From positions 868,001 to 932,000 of the forward strand of contig NZ_FVZN01000014.1 in the NCBI RefSeq assembly GCF_900168685.1: 64,000 bases of DNA, read 5' to 3'. The notes below the pieces were generated by a model. It was given only the letters and a program-made list of their open reading frames with translations. It ran no database searches and was not told the origin of the DNA. Below are positions 8,793-16,732 of the stretch, in pieces. The position numbers and the translations under genes were made by a program. How positions within the stretch are numbered: position 1 is the first letter of the stretch; every line of letters starts with the position of its first letter. The stretch is from Solibacillus isronensis (lineage in GTDB: Bacteria > Bacillota > Bacilli > Bacillales_A > Planococcaceae).

Positions 8793-10006
8793 AAAAGGAG
8801 CATTGGGATGAAAAAGAGATTGAACTTTTTCTGAAAAAAGCACCGAAAGTAACCGATCATCGTTCAAAAGATGAGGTATTTAATCGTTTAATGGATGAAG
8901 GAGCATTTAATGAAGATCCGCCTACCATACAGCAAAACAATCAAAAAGGCATACGCTGGGCACCATTATTCGTTTCGATTGCATCAATATTTATTATAGT
9001 TTTAATCAGTGCGCAATTTATAGGCAATAATGAGTCGGTTACTTTGCAGAATGAAGCATTCGATCTTGCCACTCCGGAGTCGGAAGAAAATGCGACTATG
9101 AGTGCGAAAGAAGATGCATCAACACAACGCTCCATGATTAATAGTTTCTCGACGGAAGCGCAACCTGAGCAAACATTGGTTTATGAAAACGAGCTAGAGG
9201 ACAATACATTATTTGCAATTGGTCTTGCAGGTGATGATGCAGAAAGTGTACCTGTGAGTATATTGATTCCAAATGAAATTGTTGCCGAAAAAACGGGTAC
9301 AGAAAATCCGACGAAGCTGGAACTTTATAACACATTTAGTCCGCTGCTTGACGAACAGTCGCTAGGTTTTAATGAATACCATCCTTACAAGGGTGAATTG
9401 CGTGAGGAAGGGAACAGGCTTGTCCATACGCTGCCGGAAGATCACCAATACGATGCGGGAACAGCTTCCTTATCGAATTATCTCGGCTCCCTTGTTGATA
9501 CTTTCAGTGAGGCATATATGGAAGTAGAAATAGAAAATACGGCCGGAAAACCAATTTATTTTGACCACGTTGGCGATGTAAATGAGCCGTTTTTATTAAA
9601 TGATGAGAACTCTCAATATAATTATTTTATGTATCAGATGCGCAATGGGGCGGTATATTTAAGTCCGAATTTCCGAATGAGCTTTAAAGATGTGCAAGAA
9701 GCAATCAAAAATATGACGGTGGAAGCGAATGATATATACAGAACGGTAATATTGCCGGGCGTCTATTTGAAAGTTGAAGACGCTGAGTCCGTCGTTACGA
9801 TTACGTTTGAAGAACCTTTGAACTTGGAGAATTATGAACCTGCTCAAGCGATGCGCATGATCGAAGGGTTAATAATGACAGCTGCAAGTTTTGATAAACA
9901 GGTTAAATTTGAAAATATCGTACAGGAACAATGGGGCGGTTTTGATTTCACAAAACCAATAGAGAAGCCGGTTGCGGCGAACCGTATCTATTATGAATTT
10001 CAATAA
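8789..10006 (+). CDS. rsiX: RsiX, membrane anti-sigma factor for SigX
   Basis: This 405-residue protein has a short cytoplasmic N-terminus (about 1-52), one membrane helix (about 54-74) and a large extracytoplasmic part. That topology fits an anti-sigma factor holding SigX at the membrane. The C-terminal 150 residues resemble the sporulation/spore-germination (GerM-like) fold seen in B. subtilis RsiX, but I place this only by general appearance. The 4-base overlap with sigX couples synthesis of sigma and anti-sigma. A terminator follows directly. The partner assignment is strong from context; the sensed signal is unknown. Confidence 0.82.
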   Translation: MKKEHWDEKEIELFLKKAPKVTDHRSKDEVFNRLMDEGAFNEDPPTIQQNNQKGIRWAPLFVSIASIFIIVLISAQFIGNNESVTLQNEAFDLATPESEENATMSAKEDASTQRSMINSFSTEAQPEQTLVYENELEDNTLFAIGLAGDDAESVPVSILIPNEIVAEKTGTENPTKLELYNTFSPLLDEQSLGFNEYHPYKGELREEGNRLVHTLPEDHQYDAGTASLSNYLGSLVDTFSEAYMEVEIENTAGKPIYFDHVGDVNEPFLLNDENSQYNYFMYQMRNGAVYLSPNFRMSFKDVQEAIKNMTVEANDIYRTVILPGVYLKVEDAESVVTITFEEPLNLENYEPAQAMRMIEGLIMTAASFDKQVKFENIVQEQWGGFDFTKPIEKPVAANRIYYEFQ

Positions 10007-10022
10007 TTCAAATAATTTTACT

Positions 10023-10060
10023 AGGAATTGTAAGCAATGGGCTTTACAATTCCTTTTTTT
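10023..10060 (+). terminator. intrinsic terminator after rsiX
   Basis: AGGAATTGTAA pairs with TTTACAATTCCT around a short loop and is followed by eight Ts. It ends the sigX-rsiX unit. Confidence 0.85.
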
Positions 10061-10112
10061 TATATATAATAATAGTTATAGCAAGGTAATTGCTACATAA
10101 TTTCATATTGAT

Positions 10113-10283
10113 TCATCTTCGGGGCAGGGTGTAACTCCCGACCGGCGGTAATAAAAGTTATAACTTCTGACCATTTACTTGGAGGATGTTATGTCGAACT
10201 TTTCGAGCCCGCGAGCCACTTTTTGTGTGCAGGATTTGGTGCAATTCCAAAGCCGACAGTATAGTCTGGATGGGAGAAGGTGA
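10113..10283 (+). promoter_or_regulatory. FMN riboswitch (RFN element)
   Basis: The conserved RFN blocks occur in order: TCTTCGGGGCAGGGTG (10116-10131), AACTCCCGACCGGCGGTA, GAGCCCGCGAGCC, GATTTGGTGCAATTCC, AAGCCGACAGTATAGTC and GGATGGGAGAAGG. The aptamer binds flavin mononucleotide and switches off downstream expression. The variable arm between the GGCGGTA and GAGCCCG blocks is moderately long. The downstream terminator and ribU show it controls riboflavin uptake. Confidence 0.95.
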
Positions 10284-10430
10284 AGGTACGGTCGTCATTT
10301 TTTGAAAATGCCGTGCTTTGCAGTACTGATTTCTAATTCCTTATTTGTTAACGGAATACTTTTCGTATACAAAAAACAGGAATAGCTGCAAATGCACAGA
10401 TAGACCCTTTATTTAAGTGTGCCTATTTCT

Positions 10431-10463
10431 CCCTTATGCTCTAGTATAGCATAAGGGTTTTTT
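10431..10463 (+). terminator. riboswitch expression-platform terminator
   Basis: CCCTTATGCT pairs with AGCATAAGGG around CTAGTAT and is followed by TTTTTTC. Its place between aptamer and ribU indicates control by premature termination when FMN is bound. Confidence 0.85.
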
Positions 10464-10527
10464 CATGAAATGATTTGATACGTCCTTTCTTCTTGCGGGA
10501 TGGAATCAGCAAAGAGGAGAGATTTAT

Positions 10528-11103
10528 ATGCAAAAAAGAAGTTTAAAGTTACGATCATTCGTAACAATTGCAATGCTGAGTGGGGTTTCATTTGTACTTA
10601 TGTTGTTAAATTTCCCACTACCATGGTTCCCGGTTTTCTTACAAATTGATTTCAGTGATGTGCCAGCATTGATTGCGGCAATTACGATGGGACCTGTTGC
10701 AGGTATCCTAGTAGAACTTGTTAAAAATGTGCTTGACTGGATTTACACAGGGGCTCCTGAAGGAATTCCGGTAGGTCATATGGCTAACTTCGCTACAGGT
10801 GTATTATTCATTTTACCAGCTTACTATATTTATAAAAAATTCCCTTCTGCAAAAGGGTTAATGACAGGCTTAGTTGTTTCTACAGTTGTAATGTCACTTG
10901 GAATGGCGGCATTAAACTACGTGGCGTTCTTACCGCTTTATACGTATTTACTAGGCTTCGAATATAATATGTACGAAACGATCGTGTTAGGTATTTTACC
11001 GTTTAATATTGTTAAAGGGATTATGATGTTTGTGGTTGTGACAATGCTTTACCGTACAATGCGTGTATGGATTGAAAATCAGCGCAGACAATATTTAGCT
11101 TAA
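10528..11103 (+). CDS. ribU: RibU, riboflavin-binding S component of an ECF transporter
   Basis: This hydrophobic 191-residue protein has five to six membrane helices. It fits the substrate-binding S components of energy-coupling factor transporters, which share a general EcfAA'T module encoded elsewhere. The riboflavin assignment comes from the FMN riboswitch and from resemblance to B. subtilis FmnP/YpaA (N-terminal IAMLSGVSFVLMLLNFPLP, then PLPWFPVFLQIDFSDVPAL). It takes up riboflavin across the cytoplasmic membrane. ATG 10528 follows AGAGGAGAG. It is a single-gene unit with a strong terminator. Confidence 0.93.
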   Translation: MQKRSLKLRSFVTIAMLSGVSFVLMLLNFPLPWFPVFLQIDFSDVPALIAAITMGPVAGILVELVKNVLDWIYTGAPEGIPVGHMANFATGVLFILPAYYIYKKFPSAKGLMTGLVVSTVVMSLGMAALNYVAFLPLYTYLLGFEYNMYETIVLGILPFNIVKGIMMFVVVTMLYRTMRVWIENQRRQYLA

Positions 11104-11119
11104 TTAAATAATAAATTAT

Positions 11120-11166
11120 GGAGCGATGTCATAAAAGTGTTAACTTTATGACATCGCTCCTTTTAT
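11120..11166 (+). terminator. intrinsic terminator after ribU
   Basis: A perfect 16-bp stem (GGAGCGATGTCATAAA with its complement) with a 9-base loop ends in TTTTA. Confidence 0.88.
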
Positions 11167-11277
11167 ATTTACTATTACTATTGTCATTCGGTTATTGTGC
11201 TGATATGATATTGTACATTGTAAAGAAAATTTGGACGTTTCATTATAACACCATGAAATGACATCTTAGGAGAGAAT

Positions 11278-12633
11278 ATGATGGACAAGAAAATACCATT
11301 TTCAACCTATGCAGTGATCGGAACGATGCTGTTTGGGATGTTTTTTGGAGCAGGAAATTTAATATTTCCGATTCAAATGGGGCAATTGGCAGGGACGAAC
11401 TATTGGTTTGCGCTAATTGGCTTTTTAATTACGGCAATTGGTTTGCCGTTTTTAGGAATTTTGGCAATCGGATTGTCGGGAAGTAATGGGTTGCGTGATT
11501 TGGCAAGCAAAGTACATCCGATGTTTGGATTGTTTTTTGCATTGGCTTTATACTTAACGATCGGGCCGTTTTTTGCAATTCCGCGTACAGCAACAGTACC
11601 GTTTGTCGTTGGATTTGAACCGTTTATCGATCCTTCACAGGCGGCATTGTGGCTTGCGGTATTCAGTTTTATTTTCTTCGCGATCGTTTTTTATTTTTCA
11701 TTAAATCCGGCAAAGATAATGGACATTATAGGGAAGTACTTAACGCCGGCGTTTTTAATCTTTTTATTTGTATTAATCGGAATTAGTCTGTTTTCTCCAA
11801 TGGGGAAATTTGTTGAGCCTGCGGGAACCTATATTAACGAGGCGTTTATGACAGGTTTTAAAGAAGGTTATAATACGATGGATGCGCTTGCTTCGCTTGC
11901 ATTCGGTATTGTTGTCATCAATGCTATAAAGCGGACAGGTATTACAGATAAGAAAGAGATTGCAAAAGCGACTTGGAAATCAGGTATTTTTGCAATGGCA
12001 TTAATGATGCTAATTTACGGTCTGATTGCTTATATGGGGGCATCAAGTATAACGGCAATTGGTACTTTTGATAATGGCGGGCAAATTTTTGCTGCGGTTG
12101 CCGATCATTACTTCGGCTCATACGGCGCAATTCTGCTGGCGATTATTATTGTACTTGCATGCTTAAAAACGAGTATTGGGCTAATTACTTCGTGCAGTGA
12201 GTTTTTCCATGAAGTGTTTCCGAAAATCAGTTATAAAACATTTGTAGTAATGCTATGTGCAGTTTCATTTATCATTGCGAACTTTGGGTTGACGAATATT
12301 ATTACATATGCAATTCCAGTATTGATGTTCCTTTACCCGCTGGCAATTGTATTAATTATACTGGCACTTTTAGGTCCGCTATTTCATTATAAAAAACCTG
12401 TATTTGCAGGGTCAATTTTACTCGTCTTCTTTATTAGTATTATTGATGGGTATAATGCGTTGATCGGAAGTGTACCGGCATTTGAAGTGGGTGTGCTGTC
12501 TTCTATTTCAGCTGTCTATGCGGATTACCTGCCGCTTTACTCCATTGGTCTAGGCTGGATAGTACCGGCGATAGCAGGAGCGGTTATTGGAGTATGTATT
12601 CCGAATCGCAGGAATGAGATCAATTCAAATTAA
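11278..12633 (+). CDS. brnQ: branched-chain amino acid:cation symporter BrnQ
   Basis: This 451-residue membrane protein has about 12 helices. It has the LIVCS/BrnQ family start, with FGAGNLIFP near residue 25, and further family stretches such as RTATVPF near 103. The family imports leucine, isoleucine and valine with sodium or protons. ATG 11278 is followed by a second ATG at 11281; AGGAGAG precedes both, so either could be used. It is a monocistronic unit with its own terminator shared with the convergent gene. It marks the left edge of the stretch not conserved with B. subtilis gene order. Confidence 0.93.
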   Translation: MMDKKIPFSTYAVIGTMLFGMFFGAGNLIFPIQMGQLAGTNYWFALIGFLITAIGLPFLGILAIGLSGSNGLRDLASKVHPMFGLFFALALYLTIGPFFAIPRTATVPFVVGFEPFIDPSQAALWLAVFSFIFFAIVFYFSLNPAKIMDIIGKYLTPAFLIFLFVLIGISLFSPMGKFVEPAGTYINEAFMTGFKEGYNTMDALASLAFGIVVINAIKRTGITDKKEIAKATWKSGIFAMALMMLIYGLIAYMGASSITAIGTFDNGGQIFAAVADHYFGSYGAILLAIIIVLACLKTSIGLITSCSEFFHEVFPKISYKTFVVMLCAVSFIIANFGLTNIITYAIPVLMFLYPLAIVLIILALLGPLFHYKKPVFAGSILLVFFISIIDGYNALIGSVPAFEVGVLSSISAVYADYLPLYSIGLGWIVPAIAGAVIGVCIPNRRNEINSN

Positions 12634-12684
12634 AAATGGTTGTGTAAAAGGAAAAATGTCCTTTTACACAACCATTTTCTTTTT
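12634..12684. terminator. bidirectional terminator between brnQ and the YitT-family gene
   Basis: A 20-bp perfect inverted repeat around TGGTTGTGTAAAAGGA has A-rich sequence on the left and TTTTCTTTTTT on the right. It can end transcription from both converging genes. Confidence 0.85.
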
Positions 12685-13541
12685 TAGTGGATATCTTGCT
12701 TTTTGAAGCTTCCACCTTTAACTTCGACCACTTCGTATACTGTCACAAAGGCATTCGGATCGATTTCACGAATAATTCCCTTTATTTTACTTTCTTCCAT
12801 CCGGTTGATTACACATGTGATTTCCTGGAATTCCTGATGGGAGTAGGCACCGTATACTGTGCTGAAAGTCGCGCTTCGACCTAGACGATCCCGTATTGTT
12901 TCAACCATTTTAATCGGTTCTTTAGTAATAATTTTATATGTTTTAGAACCACTAAGTCCTTCTTCAACAATTAAGATAACTTTTGATGCGATGTAATAAG
13001 CAATTGCTGATAACAAAGCACCCTTAAAGCCGAATACAAACGATACGACGATGAAAACAAAAAAGTTTAAAAATAGAATGAGATCACTTGTACCAAAGGG
13101 CAATTTTCTAGATAGTAATACTGCAAGCATGTCTATCCCGTCAAGAGCACCACCATTACGAAGTGCTAACCCCATACCAATACCTAAAATAATCCCGCCT
13201 ACAACGGTAATAAGCAATGCGTCGCCAGTAATGATTGTTGGAACATGGTGCATAAGCGAAGTACCGATTGCTAATGATGCAATACCAATAACGGAGTTGA
13301 TTGCGAAGGTTTTTCCGATTTGTTTATATCCTAAATAAATAAACGGGATGTTTAGCAAGGCAATCAGCAGGCCTAATGATATTGGCGTTAGCTGAGAAAT
13401 TACGATACTAATCCCCGTGATTCCACCATCCGATACATTATTTGGTATTAATACTGCTTCTAATCCGTAAGCGGCGATTAAACCGCCAATAATAACGATT
13501 ATTTTTTGTCCGATTGACTTTGCGATGTATTGCTTCGTCAT
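12684..13541 (-). CDS. YitT-family membrane protein (DUF161/DUF2179)
   Basis: This 285-residue protein has five to six predicted membrane helices (DUF161/YitT) followed by a soluble C-terminal DUF2179 domain (about 205-280). Family signatures visible are GGITGISIV near residue 38 and NGGALDGIDMLA near 130. The function of the family is not established; a transport role is often assumed. ATG 13541 is chosen because GAGGGGG lies 6 bases upstream; the TTG at 13556 overlaps that site. It converges with brnQ. Confidence 0.88.
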   Translation of the reverse strand: MTKQYIAKSIGQKIIVIIGGLIAAYGLEAVLIPNNVSDGGITGISIVISQLTPISLGLLIALLNIPFIYLGYKQIGKTFAINSVIGIASLAIGTSLMHHVPTIITGDALLITVVGGIILGIGMGLALRNGGALDGIDMLAVLLSRKLPFGTSDLILFLNFFVFIVVSFVFGFKGALLSAIAYYIASKVILIVEEGLSGSKTYKIITKEPIKMVETIRDRLGRSATFSTVYGAYSHQEFQEITCVINRMEESKIKGIIREIDPNAFVTVYEVVEVKGGSFKKQDIH

Positions 13542-13777
13542 AAAATTCCCCCTCAACTTGCATGGTAATAATTATACATGAATTTTGGCTTGATGACTTT
13601 TCAACGAGTAAATTAACCAATTTTCTTGCAAAAAAATAAATAGGTAGTGTAGTGATTTTTTTGATAAGGAAATTTTACGTCATTTCATTATGAAATATGT
13701 CCAGAAAGATTACATGGATTAAAAAACCATTTAAGAGAATGTTCGAATTATGCGATAAAATCGTTCTAAAAAACGTA

Positions 13778-13827
13778 TGTTAGTTTTTATTACATTAGAT
13801 TGACAACGGATGTTACATTAGTTTAAA
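13778..13827 (+). promoter_or_regulatory. glnR-glnA promoter with two GlnR/TnrA boxes
   Basis: A perfect GlnR/TnrA box (TGT-N-A-N7-T-N-ACA) lies at 13778-13794. A second, with one mismatch (AAA for ACA), lies at 13811-13827. Between and over them is a promoter: -35 TTGACA at 13800-13805 and -10 TTTAAA at 13822-13827, 16 bp apart. The second operator overlaps the -10. Two operators at the glnRA promoter is the arrangement known in Bacillus, where GlnR represses its own operon when nitrogen is abundant. Confidence 0.8.
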
Positions 13828-13856
13828 GTAAATGGTAAGAAGAGGGAGGCGAGATA

Positions 13857-14105
13857 ATGAGTCGAGAGTTTCGAAGAGCGATGCCGTTACTGCCGATTAG
13901 CATGGTTATGCAATTGACGGAGTTAACGGCTAGACAAATTCGTTATTATGAAGAACATGAATTAATCGTCCCTGCCAGATCAGAAGGGAATCGAAGGATG
14001 TTTTCCCTTGATGATATTGATGCATTGCTGGAAATAAGAGAGCTGCTCGACCAGGGCATTAATATGGCGGGTGTCAAAAAGGTATTTGCAATAAGATCGA
14101 AATAG
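13857..14105 (+). CDS. glnR: GlnR nitrogen repressor, truncated by in-frame amber stop
   Basis: This is a MerR-type repressor. The readable 82 residues contain the winged helix-turn-helix domain ([15 protein letters not shown], then [14 protein letters not shown]) and the start of the dimerisation helix. The reading frame ends at TAG 14103-14105. The same frame then continues to 14252 with the typical GlnR C-terminus, so the intact gene would encode 131 residues, close to the usual 135. In B. subtilis the C-terminal domain is autoinhibitory and binds feedback-inhibited glutamine synthetase; without it GlnR binds DNA without control. As read here, the product would be a constitutive repressor. 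A sequencing error or tolerated readthrough are alternatives. Confidence 0.85.
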   Translation: MSREFRRAMPLLPISMVMQLTELTARQIRYYEEHELIVPARSEGNRRMFSLDDIDALLEIRELLDQGINMAGVKKVFAIRSK

Positions 14106-14252
14106 TATGTAAAGAAACCTGACGTAGTACGCGTGACAGATACAGAATTGCGGGCAATATTGCGTGAAGAAATGCAGCAAGCACAGCGCATGCAAAAGAC
14201 ATCACTACGTCAAGGCGATTTATCGCGTTTCTTTCAATATAAAACTGAGTAG
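14106..14252 (+). pseudogene. glnR: GlnR C-terminal domain, in frame after the amber codon
   Basis: Without any frameshift, the codons after TAG encode 48 residues ending in TSLRQGDLSRFFQYKTE, the conserved GlnR tail that contacts glutamine synthetase, then a TAG stop at 14250-14252. There is no ribosome site for separate initiation. Codon reading is clean, so the interruption looks recent: one base change, for example CAG or AAG to TAG. Confidence 0.85.
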
Positions 14253-14280
14253 GACCAACTAAAAAGGAGAGTGTTGAAGT

Positions 14281-15639
14281 ATGGCAAATGTAATGGTGAA
14301 TGGAACAAGCAAAGCGACGAAAGAAAGCATTAAAAAAATTGTAGCAGATAAAAATGTAAAGTTTATTCGTCTGCAATTTACCGATATTTTAGGAACAATC
14401 AAAAACGTTGAAATTCCGGTAAGTCAGTTAGATAAAGCGCTGGATAACAAAATGATGTTTGACGGTTCTTCAATTGAAGGTTTCGTGCGTATAGAAGAAT
14501 CTGACATGTATTTGCGTCCGGATTTAGATACTTTCATGATTTTCCCATGGACTGCAGAAAAAGGGAAAGTTGCGCGGCTGATTTGTGACATCGCACGTCC
14601 GGACGGCTCTCCTTTTGAAGGGGATCCGCGCTCAAACTTAAAAAGAATGTTAAAAGAAATGGAAGACTTAGGTTTTACAAGCTTTAACTTAGGACCTGAA
14701 CCAGAATTCTTCTTATTTAAATTAGATGAAAAAGGCAATCCAACATTAGAATTAAATGATGATGGTGGCTACTTCGACTTGGCACCGACAGATTTAGGGG
14801 AAAACTGCCGCCGTGATATCGTATTGGAACTTGAGGAAATGGGCTTTGAAATTGAAGCATCACACCATGAAGTAGCTCCGGGTCAACACGAAATTGACTT
14901 CAAATATGCCAACGCGGTGGAAGCGTGCGATAACATTCAAACGTTTAAATTGGTAGTAAAAACAATTGCGCGAAAACATGGCTTACATGCGACATTTATG
15001 CCAAAACCTTTATTCGGTGTGAACGGTTCAGGAATGCACTTCAACTTATCATTATTCCAAGGCAGCAAAAATGCGTTTTGGGATGAAGGGGAAGACTTGC
15101 AGTTATCAAAAACAGCGAAACATTTCTTAGCAGGTGTTTTAAAGCATGTGCAAGGATTTACAGCGGTGACAAATCCGACTGTCAACTCATACAAACGTTT
15201 AGTACCGGGCTATGAAGCACCTTGTTATGTGGCATGGTCACCTAAAAACCGTTCGCCATTAGTACGTATTCCGGAATCACGTGGTCTATCCACTCGTATT
15301 GAATTACGCTCAGTTGACCCATCTGCAAACCCTTACTTAGCAATGGCTGTTATTTTGGCAGCAGGATTGGATGGCGTGAAAAATGAAATCGAGCCACCAG
15401 CACCGGTTGACCGTAACATTTATGTGATGAATGCGGAAGAGCGTGCAGCGTATGGTATTGCAAGTTTACCAGGTTCATTGGATGCAGCATTGGCTACTTT
15501 AGCGAAAGATGAAGTAATCATTGATGCTTTAGGCGACCATATTTATGCAAACTTCAAAGAAGCGAAAGAAGTGGAGTTTGATATGTTCCGCACTACCGTT
15601 ACACAGTGGGAACGCGATCAATATATGAAGATGTACTAA
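14281..15639 (+). CDS. glnA: glutamine synthetase, type I
   Basis: This enzyme makes glutamine from glutamate, ammonia and ATP in the cytoplasm. The 452-residue sequence carries the FDGSSIEGF beta-Grasp motif, [10 protein letters not shown] metal site, [13 protein letters not shown], and the ATP/glutamate signature [14 protein letters not shown]. Arginines are in [13 protein letters not shown], and the C-terminal end is DQYMKMY. The short length and lack of an adenylylation-site tyrosine loop fit GSI-alpha, which in Bacillus also acts as the partner that activates GlnR. ATG 14281 follows AAAAGGAGAG. It is second in glnRA and ends in a terminator. Degenerate copies of its 3' end occur further downstream. 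Confidence 0.97.
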   Translation: MANVMVNGTSKATKESIKKIVADKNVKFIRLQFTDILGTIKNVEIPVSQLDKALDNKMMFDGSSIEGFVRIEESDMYLRPDLDTFMIFPWTAEKGKVARLICDIARPDGSPFEGDPRSNLKRMLKEMEDLGFTSFNLGPEPEFFLFKLDEKGNPTLELNDDGGYFDLAPTDLGENCRRDIVLELEEMGFEIEASHHEVAPGQHEIDFKYANAVEACDNIQTFKLVVKTIARKHGLHATFMPKPLFGVNGSGMHFNLSLFQGSKNAFWDEGEDLQLSKTAKHFLAGVLKHVQGFTAVTNPTVNSYKRLVPGYEAPCYVAWSPKNRSPLVRIPESRGLSTRIELRSVDPSANPYLAMAVILAAGLDGVKNEIEPPAPVDRNIYVMNAEERAAYGIASLPGSLDAALATLAKDEVIIDALGDHIYANFKEAKEVEFDMFRTTVTQWERDQYMKMY

Positions 15640-15686
15640 GAGGAAAACGTTGGGGCTATGGTTCCAACGCTTTTTCATTTTTACTT
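15590..15686 (+). repeat. glnA 3' end and terminator, parent copy (A) of a three-copy repeat
   Basis: This segment contains the last 16 codons of glnA and its terminator. It aligns with 17939-18032 (copy B) and 18941-19030 (copy C). A and C match from GCACTA through the codons for MKMY. A and B share a 23-base block after the stem starting ACGCTTTTTCATT. B and C share 36 identical bases. Confidence 0.7.
15647..15676 (+). terminator. intrinsic terminator after glnA
   Basis: ACGTTGGGGC pairs with GTTCCAACG (with wobble pairs) around TATG and is followed by CTTTTTC. Confidence 0.8.
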
Positions 15687-15785
15687 TCCGCTATAAATTT
15701 AAATATATTGAAAATGCCGAAAAATCATACAATTTGATATAGATTTAGCTATGTATATCTATTATAATAGAGGTTGAACATAATA

Positions 15786-15876
15786 AAGACTTAAGGGCAA
15801 CCTATCTGAAAAGATATGGACGCAAAACTATAGGGGCTAAAGTAGATGAAAATACAACGCCAGCCAGTTGCGGAAT
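15786..15876 (+). promoter_or_regulatory. cyclic di-GMP-I (GEMM) riboswitch
   Basis: GEMM hallmarks occur in order: AAGGGCAACC (15793-15802), GAAA tetraloop on a short stem, TGGACGCAAAACTA (15817-15830) and GGGGCTAA. An AT-rich second stem follows, then CCAGCCAGTTGCGG (15860-15873). The class binds cyclic di-GMP. A terminator follows at once, so it likely acts by controlling transcription of the downstream secreted-protein gene. A -10-like TATAAT at 15763-15768 lies just upstream. Confidence 0.85.
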
Positions 15877-15908
15877 GAAAGGGCCCCGGACAAAAAGGGC
15901 CTTTTTTA
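15877..15908 (+). terminator. c-di-GMP riboswitch terminator
   Basis: AAAGG-CCC pairs with GGGCCTTT with one bulged G, followed by TTTTTT. It lies between the aptamer and the ribosome site of the next gene, as an expression platform would. Confidence 0.75.
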
Positions 15909-15945
15909 TTGTCTCAATTATGAATAAGGTTAGGAGGAGAATTAT

Positions 15946-16641
15946 ATGAAAAAGCTATTCTTAATTTTGTTTTCGGTTGGGTTATTTTTAGGTGCAGGAT
16001 CACCAGCTGCTTTTGCCTCCGTAAATAAGGATGTTCAAAGCGCACTTGAGTTAATTGAAAAGAAGAATAAGGAAATTGATGAGGAAATCGGGAAGGCTGT
16101 AAAAAAAGCCGACGAGTTACAAGCGAAATACCTTTTAGATATTCGTAAAATAGAAGAAGAAGATTCTGTAGTAAAATTGAAAGATGAAAGAGAAAAGGTA
16201 TTATCTGATTTGGCAGAATCTCAAAAAGATATAGAAAAACAGGAAAAACTTGCGAAAAAATTATTGGAAATTAATGAGAAAATTGAAATAGAACAAAAGA
16301 AAATTAATCAAAAAATCGCAGAAATTCATCAGGACATAGAGGAAGCTACAGGACAGCTGGAAATAGCGGATGGTAAAGAAGCAAGCAAGATACAAGGTAA
16401 GATTGATAAATTAGAGGAAAAATTGGATAAAAAATCATTGAAGGCTGAAGAAAAAACAGAAAAATATACAAAAGAATTGAATCAGGTTATTACAGACATT
16501 TTTAACAAAACTCTGAAAATGTCAGAAGAAACAATTAAAAAAGCAGCTGAAAAAGGGGTTCAGGCTGAATGCAGCTGGAAGCTTGTCCGATTTGCTGATC
16601 AGTGGGTTTGGATAGATCCGATCAGAGTAGTTGGTTGGTAA
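15946..16641 (+). CDS. secreted coiled-coil protein under c-di-GMP riboswitch control, function unknown
   Basis: I do not recognise a family. The 231-residue product starts with a clear Sec signal peptide (MKK, hydrophobic 4-17, AFAS cleavage region near 23-25). About 170 residues rich in Lys, Glu, Ile and Leu follow, with heptad-like spacing, predicting a long coiled coil. The last 25 residues differ: CSWKLVRFADQWVWIDPI, rich in tryptophan, a possible binding or anchoring tail. ATG 15946 follows TAGGAGGAG. The c-di-GMP riboswitch upstream suggests an extracellular role in attachment or motility change; that is inference. A terminator separates it from the HD-GYP gene. Confidence 0.8.
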   Translation: MKKLFLILFSVGLFLGAGSPAAFASVNKDVQSALELIEKKNKEIDEEIGKAVKKADELQAKYLLDIRKIEEEDSVVKLKDEREKVLSDLAESQKDIEKQEKLAKKLLEINEKIEIEQKKINQKIAEIHQDIEEATGQLEIADGKEASKIQGKIDKLEEKLDKKSLKAEEKTEKYTKELNQVITDIFNKTLKMSEETIKKAAEKGVQAECSWKLVRFADQWVWIDPIRVVGW

Positions 16642-16686
16642 TGTAATATTATCTAACATTTCTGAACATAGCTGTAGTATAATTTA

Positions 16687-16717
16687 AACGAGTTCTAATA
16701 GAGCTCGTTTTTGTTTA
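16687..16717 (+). terminator. intrinsic terminator after the coiled-coil gene
   Basis: AAACGAGTTC pairs with GAGCTCGTTT (one G-U pair) around TAATA and is followed by TTGTTT. Confidence 0.75.
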
Positions 16718-16732
16718 TGTAGGGGGGATAGC

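Noticed and set aside
16675-16682. TATAAT before the HD-GYP gene as its -10
   Set aside because: It lies immediately before the terminator stem of the preceding gene and has no -35 at proper distance, so a transcript would start inside the hairpin.
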